A model generated the notes under the pieces. It worked only from the letters and a program-made list of their open reading frames with translations. It was not told the origin of the DNA and did not search any database. From NCBI GenBank assembly GCA_001600455.1, contig BCKC01000007.1, forward strand, positions 1,986,019-2,050,018: a stretch of DNA of 64,000 nucleotides, read 5' to 3'. This document shows positions 55,967 through 64,000 of the stretch, piece by piece; the stretch's first letter is position 1; every line of letters begins with the position of its first letter. The position numbers and the translations under genes were made by a program. Source of the stretch: Endocalyx cinctus (taxonomy: Eukaryota; Ascomycota; Sordariomycetes; Amphisphaeriales; Apiosporaceae).

Positions 55967-55990
55967 TACCCAGCTGTTCACAGCTGGGTA
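55967..55990. repeat. Perfect 10-bp stem, 4-nt loop hairpin
   Basis: TACCCAGCTG, loop TTCA, then CAGCTGGGTA. It is GC-containing in an AT-rich background, 240 bp upstream of the DUF952 start. It could be a protein-binding palindrome or a structured RNA or DNA element. Confidence 0.75.
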
Positions 55991-57207
55991 CGTCTAATTC
56001 CAACCTTTTCAGTATAGTATAGTATGAGGAAATGGGAAACCTCGTCAACGATGCGTACAAGTATGTTCAATATTCATGTAAGTATGGGGGCATTTAGTAC
56101 GAGGCAACTATGGGATATCTTCGAAAAGGAAAAACTTTGTACGCAGGCTATCATTTAAGAATATCCATACATATGTAAGTTTCGGGCGGAGTCTCAGACG
56201 CAGGCGCAGAAACAGCTTGCGTCAGGTGGCTGGTAAGAAAATGCTGCCCAAAAAAACGACGATGATCGTTATTAACTAAAGAGTTGCCTGGATAGCGTCG
56301 AGCAGCTAGCTAAGTTCCTAAACATCTTACGCTAAAAGAGGACAATGTGACCCGATTGTGCTAAGACAGCTCGCAAAATAAAGTACTTGTATGCATGTCT
56401 CTCACTCACCAGCATAATCGGTTATGTCGGCTTACCAACTCGGAAATCGGAAATACGGCGTAAAATAATATGCTTGATTAAATACGATAATGTGCCGTTA
56501 TCCTGAGCGACAGTGTGATGAAGAATGAGGGGTGAGGCTCATATCAATTGAAGATCCAAACTGTTTTTTTTTTTCGTTGGGTTCTTGGTTCTGACATTTC
56601 TTGGCATTTAGCAAGGTAGCTATTTTTTTTTTTTTTCAGGCGAACAAGGGTCTACACTAAATTTTCTCGATCTTTCTTGGGAGTCCACGCGTTCTTCAGA
56701 CGCTCGGTTGGTCGGCACTAAGAATAATTAAAACGACCAGGACGACTTCGCCATCCACGTCAAGCCACACTTAGCGGGGTATCTTAATGGGTCACATGAA
56801 ACAATTATTGGGGTCTGGCCAGTGTATGATGGGCTGAGTACCAGAAGTGGGTAATTAATCTGTGGCTCGCCACCAATGTCGTGACGTCAGTTAGCCACAA
56901 TAACTTTAATTTTCGTACTGGTGACCTCACTTCTCCAAGCATAACGTAGTATATCGTACCTAACTTAGTGCAAGTGCCTGAACTGATCTAGATTAAACAT
57001 GAATCTTTAGAAAGAATCGTTATTACCATTATTACCATTAGCTCAACTTCATTATAGTTACTATCCGTCAGTACCTAGGAAATAACACTGGGATATGACA
57101 TGATTAATGGGCTTCTGTGTTTTTTTTTTTTTGACAAGGATAACAGCGGTAATTACTAATTGGTGGGTTTCTTACATACACAGTACTCCAGGGCTGTTCC
57201 ATATTAT

Positions 57208-57325
57208 TACCTACTTAGTAAGTGTCCGCTATGTGTACCTAGGTCCCTACTAAGGTACCTAAGTAGGTAAGCACTTAGGTAGTGATTAGGTACCTCTTAC
57301 CTATCAGATAGGTACTGTAGTACTT
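57208..57325. repeat. TAGGTA/TACCTA-rich block
   Basis: At least eight copies of TAGGTA or TACCTA in 120 bp in both orientations, able to pair with each other. Similar but shorter blocks occur near 13020, 14264, 52290 and 60840. Confidence 0.6.
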
Positions 57326-58121
57326 ATTAAAATAGTGTAGTGTCATATGCAGTCAAGAGTATACAAAGTAGCAAGGTATGGAACGGCAAATAATATCCTT
57401 GAAATGATAGGCGTGGATGGAGAAATAAACAGGGAACTGGTTTCAATCATGCTATTCTATAATTTAGAAATAGGAAGCATAATTTGATGTCCGTATGGAT
57501 ACCTATTGGATATCGGTAATCCCTACAAGGGATAGCAAGCGGTTTCCCAGCCATCTATACCAGTATAGTGTACTTACGCTATACGCTAGGTGGGCTTGTA
57601 GGCTATGACATAGGCTGATAGGTAAGCTCATCGGATACAGCTGTGTATGACGCACATGTTGAACCTGGATCGGGGTTCCTTTGTATTATTCTACTGTTTT
57701 TTACTCACAAGCTTGATTTGTTGTCAATTTTTTACATACCATCGCATTATTTTCCCAATGCAGTGACTTGATGTTTTTTTTTTTTTAGTGGATCGTGATT
57801 GCATTTGTTTTAACGTACCGGACCAACATATCCTACGTGGCTGAGGTTCTTTATTTATTAACTTAATACCATCCACCTACATCCTATATATCCCTTCACT
57901 TCTCTACTACTTCACCATAAATATTTCAGCATCCCGCTTTGTCAATTACTTTTAAGAAAAGATAAATAAACTAATTTTGTTTTTTTTTTCTGCCTTCTAT
58001 ATTCACTAGTACATTAAAAGTTTATAGAAATCCATAGCAAGTTTCTATTATACTCCAGACTACTCCCAACGTCTACTCCTACGTCAACTTCAACAACCAA
58101 ATAAACCCCACACAAGCAAAA

Positions 58122-58386
58122 ATGGCGTTTACCGCGAGCGACATCTGCAAGATCATCTTTGCCGTTATCCTCCCTCCCCTCGGTGTTTTCCTCGAGCGCG
58201 GCTGCGGTGCGGATCTCTGTATCAACGTCCTGCTCACTATTCTCGGTTACATTCCCGGAATCATTCACGCTCTGTATGTTTTCACTCCATCTCCTTGACT
58301 GTTTTCAATTCATACTATTTTTTCCCCTCGTATCACTCTGCTGACCACTTCTTCACACACACAGGTACATCATCCTCAAGTACTAA
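58122..58386 (+). CDS. PMP3: Plasma membrane proteolipid 3 (PMP3/UPF0057 family)
   Basis: A 57-residue, very hydrophobic protein from two exons (58122-58273 and 58365-58386). The intron splits the Leu codon before Y-I-I-L-K-Y. It has two membrane helices (residues about 8-22 and 33-53) joined by the signature loop G-V-F-L-E-R-G-C-G-A-D-L-C-I-N-V-L-L. The motif L-P-P-L-G-V and the end P-G-I-I-H-A-L-Y-I-I-L-K-Y are diagnostic. In yeast, Pmp3 affects plasma-membrane potential and salt tolerance. It is easily missed because the coding sequence is so short. TATATA words at about 57885 may be its TATA box. Confidence 0.93.
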
Positions 58387-59147
58387 GCCAATATTGTGCT
58401 CGGTTGGACGTGATTGATGATGGGTAATACGGAATGACCGAACGTTCTCTCTTCTTTTCCTACAGCATGACGTCAGCACCAAACGATTGTTGCTGACGAG
58501 TAGTCATACCAAACGTCAAAATACTGCTGCATGAGATTACAAAAATGGAAAGAAAATATACTGGGAACTCGACATGGCGTCAATGGGGGGGGATTTTTTT
58601 CGTTAAACTTTTTTTTATGATGGCATGATGGAGGGGCGATAATACACCTTGATACCAGTCTTCCTCGGGTTAAACCGGGGCGAGGCACTCTCTTCAGGCA
58701 GTTTCATTTCGTTGAGTAACATAGCCAATGACGATGGCGCTTCCCAAGTGCGCCTGGCACATTGTTTCTATACACCCAGTCACAATATAATGACTAAACT
58801 CGATACCCTTTTCAAGTTACAGAATAATCTCAGATTATGAAGCATCTTTTCATATGTGAACACGCGTGAACATGTAATATATTCAAAAGTCGAATCTTTT
58901 TACTATATTGACTTTGTATGCTCTTGATTTGTAAATACTGGTCTACCTCAATCCAGATATACAGGGAGCTTTAGAGGTCAATTGCTCGACTAATCGAACA
59001 GCCATGCACCAATTGTTTCATCAGGCTCAAGTAAAATCAGCCAACCCTCAAGGACACAGCAATATACAATAGCATAGTTTTGCATCTTATAATGTACATA
59101 TCATGAGATGCCTAATGGAAAGTAAAAGAAATAGATTACATCCCATG
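58387..59147. other. Intergenic region between convergent genes
   Basis: 761 bp, including the PMP3 3' UTR with a TGACGTCA site (58468-58475) and a run of G at 58584-58591. No gene is supported. Confidence 0.5.
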
Positions 59148-60687
59148 TTATACCCGACCTACTTTGAACGAAAGCACCTGATAATGACAACATTAGTATT
59201 TCCAGAAAGAAAGGGAAGTAGATCAATAATACTCACATCATTCTTGCCTACGTCGACGATAGCATCCTCAGATACCCGAACGCCGCCTACGCCTTCGATG
59301 TAAGCGATGGGTGCGTCTCCCATTACTTTCCTCGCCACATCCCCGACGGTTGAGTTTTTGCCGATCAGCACGCAATCTCTGAATGCGACCTTCGTATCCG
59401 ACCCCGAACTAAACGTAGACACATTGCGCACGGGGAAGACCGGTACAAGGCCTAGTACCTCGGCCGCTTTGGACAAGACTTGGACGACGCCGGTCGACCC
59501 GTACCGGAAGAGGATCATGTCGCGGTATTCCTCGATAGTGTTCTTGTTCTTCTCGTCCAGCTCTTTGAGCCCGCCACCCTCGGGATCCCCGTCGGCTATG
59601 AGGTCTTCCCTCGTGTCGACGAACTCGGTTCCCTCGGTGTACTTTATATACCCTTGCTTCGCCATCTTGCGCAGGAACAGCTCGGCCTTCGCCGAGCACG
59701 CCACCACCATGTTGGGGTCCTGCATCTTCGTGATCTTGACGAGGTTCGTGTACGCGTCGGGGTCGTCGATCTTGTTGAGCGCGATGACGGTCGGGAACTT
59801 CTCGTCGATGAAGGCGCCCACGACGCGATCGACCGTCTCCTCGGTCCAGGTCTCGAGCGGGTCCTTCAGGCCCATCTTGTCCAGGGTCCGGGCGACGACC
59901 TTGGAGGTCGTCCCGTAGCCCGAGAACTGCGCCTGCAGCGTCTCGACGGCGGTGGCCTTGACGGCCGTGTGGCGCCGCTTGATCGACCCCCACCGCTCCC
60001 ACAGGTTGCCCTTGATCCACGCGACGATCTCGCTGCGCAGCCAGGCGATGTCCTGGGACGGGTCGTACCCGCGCGTGTTCTCGCCCTCGGCGTTCGTCTT
60101 GCCGCTCGCGTCGACCACGTGGATCAGGGCGTCCGCGTGTCGGAGGTCGTCCAGGAACTTGTTCCCCAGGCCTTTCCCCTCGTGCGCGCCGGGGACCAGG
60201 CCGGCGACGTCGAGGAGTTCTATGGGCACGGACCGTCGGCCGTCGACGCAGGATCCGTAGTTCGGCTTACACTTGTCTCGGACATTAAAACGTTCGCATG
60301 CGCACGATATTTGGAGGTATCCGATCGCTCGTTGAGGATCTATCGTCGTGAATCTATTATAACGAGGGTGGACAGGCACAAGCGACGCAGATAAATGATA
60401 AGCTTAAAACTTTGATCTCTTGAGAGAGAAGGAGGAAAAAAAAAGGAGAAGGATGTAGGTAGTATGAATATAAATGGGATGCGTACGGGTAATTTCCTAT
60501 ATCACATCATATATATCAGCCACGCGGGGGCTCTTCTTTTATGTCTCTCGACCTCTCTCGCGCGAAGAGTTTTTATTTTTTATTTCAACGCACCAACTTT
60601 TGATGTCGCGTCCGTCAGACTGTTCAAGGTGGTACTCTTGCCAGCTGACGGCTTGCCGACGATCCCGATGAGAGGATCTCGAGGCAT
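59148..60687 (-). CDS. Obg/YchF-type GTPase, yeast YGR210C family
   Basis: Putative ribosome- or translation-associated GTPase of the archaeal/fungal YchF branch. Four exons (60687-60594, 60496-60487, 60353-59237 and 59177-59148) encode 416 residues. Exon 1 holds the P-loop [10 protein letters not shown]. The second exon is only 10 nt and supplies G-N-Y-P, completing V-G-N-Y-P-F-T-T-I-D-P-Q with the switch I threonines. G3 is [17 protein letters not shown]4 is N-K-I-D; A-C-S-A-K is G5. A C-terminal TGS domain ends through the last exon as [13 protein letters not shown] longer frame reading past the GTGAGT donor at 59236 is judged intron read-through. Divergent from the SET gene. Confidence 0.92.
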
Positions 60688-61056
60688 GGGGTAAACTTTA
60701 TGATATATAGAAAGACAATTCGGTAAATACAATAATCAAATCTACGAAGGGTGGTTAATTAAAGGTGAGGTAAATTGCGTGACCGTGAACCTCAGGAACT
60801 TTCTTTTCAGGTGGGATGAGGTGGGGTGGTGGGGTGGTAGATTAGGTAAGTAAGTTTTCACCTACTTAGTTGCTATAGAAGGCATTGATCTACCTAATAG
60901 GTACAACAGTCTGCTACAAGTTACCAGCCATCTACTACTAGGTAGTAAAAAGCACCATAAACCTATGTCTCTGCTCTACTCGAAGCAATCACTCAGACTA
61001 AACATAGAAATTTTGATCAATTGGTTTCTTGCTTTAGTAAATAAATCACCTTGACT
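60688..61056. other. Shared upstream region of GTPase and SET-domain genes
   Basis: 369-bp divergent promoter. Contains a TAGGTA/TACCTA-rich stretch (about 60842-60945). No gene. Confidence 0.5.
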
Positions 61057-62827
61057 ATGAGAAGAGGTCGTTTTCCACTTGAAGCCCTACCAGCTTGGTG
61101 TGCCCTTAACGATGTGGCTTTTGTCGACGTGAAGATAGCTAGCATCGAAGGTCGAGGATATGGTTTAGTGTCTGAGAGAGAGCTTATGAATGAAGAAGGC
61201 AATATTGAGATACCCACGCTTCTCACCGTGCCGAAGGATCTCATCTTATCTGCTGAAGGAGTGGAAGAATACGCGAAGGAGAATAACGACTTTCGGCAAC
61301 TCCTAGAAGCAGCAGGTCGAAAGGTGAGTTATCATTCGGCTTTCTAGCTTGAAGTATACAGAGCCTCTCGAAGTATTGTGTTTACGAGATTTTAATGACA
61401 TGGTAGTCAACGAGAACCGATGTATTATTATTTCTCCTGGCTCAACTTGTGCTGTCCTCCCCTGATTACGCTGGTGGTCAAGGAGCCCCTATACCGTGGA
61501 CGCAATATTTTAATCTTCTACCGACAGATGTCCCAGTACCTACTATGTGGTCAGAAGCCGAACTAGCATTGCTTAGGGGAACATCGCTTGAAGTAAGTCG
61601 AGCATCGTGAAAAAAAAAAAAAGGAGAGGCTCGTCTGACAGGCTTAGTAGCCCGCAGTAACCGCAAAGCTATCCTCGTTGAGCAGGGAGTTCGACGATAT
61701 CCGAGAGAAGGCATCCGATCTCCCATATTGGGATCAACTCCTATCCATTGACGAATCGCTAACTGTACGCGACTGGATCCTTCTCGACGCCCTCTATAGA
61801 TCTCGATCTCTTGCTCTACCTAGATCGGGAGAGTCGATGGTACCTTGTCTCGACCTCGTGAACCATTCTAGTTCCGCTACGGCTTATTTTGAAGAAAACG
61901 GCAAGGATGAGGCCGTTCTACTTTTGAACCGTGACTGTAAATTGTCTGTTGGTGATGAAATCACCATCAATTATGGTCATGACAAATCGCCTGCGGAAAT
62001 GCTCTTCAGCTATGGATTTATCGATCCAGCTTCTACGACTAAGAAGATAGTGTTACCCGTGGAGCCCATGGATGACGATCCATTGGCCAAAGCCAAACTT
62101 CACGCTTTTGGTGCCTCACCTACTTTAGAAATCAAAGAAGACGAAGCTGGTTCAATTTCATGGTCGGCTCCGTTTGTATATCTCATGTGCCTCAACGAAG
62201 AAGACGGTCTTCAGTTCAAGGTACTCATGGAGAATGATGGATCTAAGCATTTGAAGATGTTCTGGCAAGACCAGGATGTCACAGAAAGTCCTAGATCTGT
62301 TCAGATGTTTATTAATGATCATGAACTAAAGCAGATATTTCAGCTCAGGGTTATAACTGTCGTTTTGGACATCTTGCAGGGACACCTGCAAGAACTCGAT
62401 CAACAATCCTGGGGAAATGACGAGACAGGACCAATACGGAGTGAGATTTCGGAACCGGTGTCACACTTAAGGGATGCTGAATTAGATCTGCTCACGAAAA
62501 CCTCGCGGACCCTTGATGACCAGGTGAGTTGATGAGCCCATACTCCACACTAAATGATGACTACCCCGCGAATTCTTTCATCCATTTCTCCGGCTGTATG
62601 GAACCCTAGTCCTAGGAATCCTGAACTTCTAACAAACTATTCCTATTCTAAATAATTTTCATTTCCACATTTGATGGCTTGCTTCTCGATTTTCAGACTA
62701 ACCTCGAATTTGCATACAGAGAACAGAACTGTTGACAGATCAGACTGTCTTATCTTACCTCGGATTAACAGGAGCTGCCGATGATAATGATGCAGTTGAT
62801 ATAGCAGAGGAGGAAGACTTTAGTTGA
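61057..62827 (+). CDS. SET-domain lysine methyltransferase, RuBisCO-LSMT/SETD3 type
   Basis: Four exons (61057-61323, 61407-61592, 61651-62523 and 62720-62827) encode 477 residues. The split SET domain begins with F-V-D-V-K-I-A-S-I-E-G-R-G-Y-G-L-V (SET-N, G-x-G). After a long insert (iSET), the catalytic part is P-C-L-D-L-V-N-H-S near residue 220 and E-I-T-I-N-Y-G near 258, the S-adenosylmethionine-binding N-H-S and active-site tyrosine. S-Y-G-F-I-D follows. The C-terminal half is the helical substrate-binding domain of RuBisCO-LSMT proteins, with an acidic tail D-I-A-E-E-E-D-F-S. Fungal members (Set7/Rkm types) methylate ribosomal proteins or elongation factors; the target here cannot be told. 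Exon 3's acceptor is a TAGTAG, of which only the second AG keeps frame. Confidence 0.9.
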
Positions 62828-64000
62828 TTATTATCTTATTCTAATAACAATTACTACTTATACTACTGCTTGTTGGCTCACGCTATAGAGATCATTACGC
62901 ATAAAAGCTTCCAGGGAGAGGAGTATTCTTTCTAACGCTACGGTGCCTCAGCCGTGCATCTGGTGTGGTCTAGGCCAACTACCAACCAACTATCTAGCAT
63001 CCCAAAACACATTCATCACCTTTAAGTACATTGCGGTACTAAGTTTGTGGAGCTTTAAGTTCACACCGATATGTACTTACGTATCCACATCATATTGAAC
63101 TACTGAAAACTCTCAAACGGTCGTTCTCGCCGGAAGAAAATCTCACACGACCACATTTTTTTGTTGTGTCCATGGATCTGAGATTTTGAAGAGTTTGATA
63201 TGATTATCATTGCTATGCAATGGTGGTTATTAGAGTCGAGGCGTAAGTTCACTGTAACAGGCACATTGCCGTACCGATGAGAGCTGCCACACACATCAGC
63301 CGTGCATTCGGACCGAGGGTTCATTTCCAAATTGCTTACTCAATAAAGTGGTAGTTCTGTAGGAATAATCACTCCTATCTTTTTCGAACTCGACGATCAA
63401 TTCTTTACCCATAACGTATTTATCCGGCAAGGCTTTATGACAAGCGTAATCTCACTAAGTATCATTGTCGCAGAAATATTCGAAGAACCCCCCGCCAAAT
63501 TGATTAGAAGACTGCCTGGAAATAGCGAGTCGATGTACTTACTAGCTCCTCCCGGATCCTAATCCTGCGAGCGCCATTAAACGTACTCTAGGAAGTGCCC
63601 CGGTGATAGTTCTAAGAACAGTGGTAAAGCCCATTTGGGTGCTTGAGTATGTGTTCTAAAACATTAACTATTCCTTCGTAAATTACCTTTTCCTCTCCTT
63701 GACGTTCCTGGTCAGTGTGTTGGTGTCTCTAAGAGAAAAAGGAACCAACACTGCCGTATGTCACTGACAACGATACGCTCCGGAATGGATCCATACCACC
63801 CCACGAGATCTTCAGAAGATCGACTAGCATAAATGTACACTTGCATTAAGGTATAAATTTTCTCATGTTAGGAATAACACTCTATCTTTTTATGGCAATT
63901 AGAAAAACTGGGCACGTCGATTGAATCTCGGAGAGGTAAAGTCTTCAACTCCCCGAAAGGCGAAACTGCGAAAATAAACTACTCGTAAGCGGATTCTCTA
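62828..64000. other. Intergenic region to right edge
   Basis: 1.17 kb, no gene supported. The minus-strand 76-codon frame at 63100-63330 has no motif. No repeats above background. Confidence 0.5.

Larger units (their letters stand above)
55726..58121. other. Long AT-rich intergenic region
   Basis: 2.4 kb upstream of both the DUF952 gene (minus) and PMP3 (plus). It holds a perfect 24-bp hairpin (55967-55990), a TGACGTCA CRE-like site (56882-56889), a dense TAGGTA/TACCTA block (57208-57325) and several poly-T tracts. No gene seen. Confidence 0.5.

Noticed and set aside
59159..59236. GTPase C-terminus read straight through to a stop at 59159
   Set aside because: The frame crosses a GTGAGT donor and diverges from the family; splicing to 59177 restores the conserved K-N-D-V-L-S-F-K-V end.
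59480..60394. 304-codon plus-strand frame opposite the GTPase gene
   Set aside because: It is an antisense shadow of a GC-rich exon, rich in Val, Leu, Arg and Asp, with no domain; the minus-strand GTPase explains the sequence.
1..64000. tRNA genes, judged by B-box-like GTTCGA words on both strands
   Set aside because: None had a matching A box and acceptor stem at the right distance; several lie inside coding exons.

Overview
This window is nuclear DNA from a filamentous ascomycete (Pezizomycotina, most likely Sordariomycetes; the class is inferred from gene content and style, not tested). Genes are short, 0.2-2.6 kb, with few small GT-AG introns (mostly 50-175 nt) and CTAAC-type branch sites. 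They lie in AT-rich intergenic DNA with many poly-T runs and dispersed TAGGTA/TACCTA words. I find 23 protein-coding genes with good support, one gene tail at the left edge, one uncharacterised small gene, one decayed region and several repeats. No tRNA, rRNA or CRISPR array was seen.

Left part (1-28 kb), mainly housekeeping. A gene tail ends at 135. A long AT-rich stretch follows, with a MITE-like element at 547-876. Then come a secreted GtaA-type glutaminase (4112-6588), a membrane-anchored neutral ceramidase (7004-9501, minus), the Prp19-complex splicing factor SPF27 (10199-10934), the PKA regulatory subunit (11368-12624, minus), ethanolamine-phosphate cytidylyltransferase (15078-16576, minus), a phytanoyl-CoA dioxygenase family enzyme (17052-17996), the hnRNP/cleavage factor HRP1 (19355-22609, minus) with an unusual 1.3-kb intron, the Rab-GAP GYP1 (23601-25742) and a DFR/GRE2-like reductase (26531-27604, minus).

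Middle part (29-50 kb), an accessory island. It holds a DAL5-type MFS transporter, two FAD monooxygenases, a transcription factor with two Zn2Cys6 clusters, two paralogous HSL-type alpha/beta hydrolases, an omega-class glutathione transferase, an indoleamine 2,3-dioxygenase and a secreted CE1-type esterase whose splice sites look damaged. There is no PKS or NRPS backbone gene. The content suggests uptake and oxidative breakdown of an indole or other aromatic compound: transporter, IDO ring opening, hydrolase, FAD hydroxylases, GST and a local regulator. The 0.7 kb before the IDO gene carries two matching GGCCGGAA-N3-TTCCGGCC palindromes in opposite orientation, which are candidate regulator sites.

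Right part (50-64 kb). A gene-poor 3.8-kb stretch contains decayed coding fragments. It is followed by a Ser-rich protein of unknown function, a DUF952 protein, the small membrane proteolipid PMP3, an Obg/YchF-type GTPase of the yeast YGR210C family containing a 10-nt microexon, and a SET-domain lysine methyltransferase of the RuBisCO-LSMT/SETD3 type.

All exon coordinates come from reading splice signals and reading-frame continuity by eye. CDS start and end give the span including introns.
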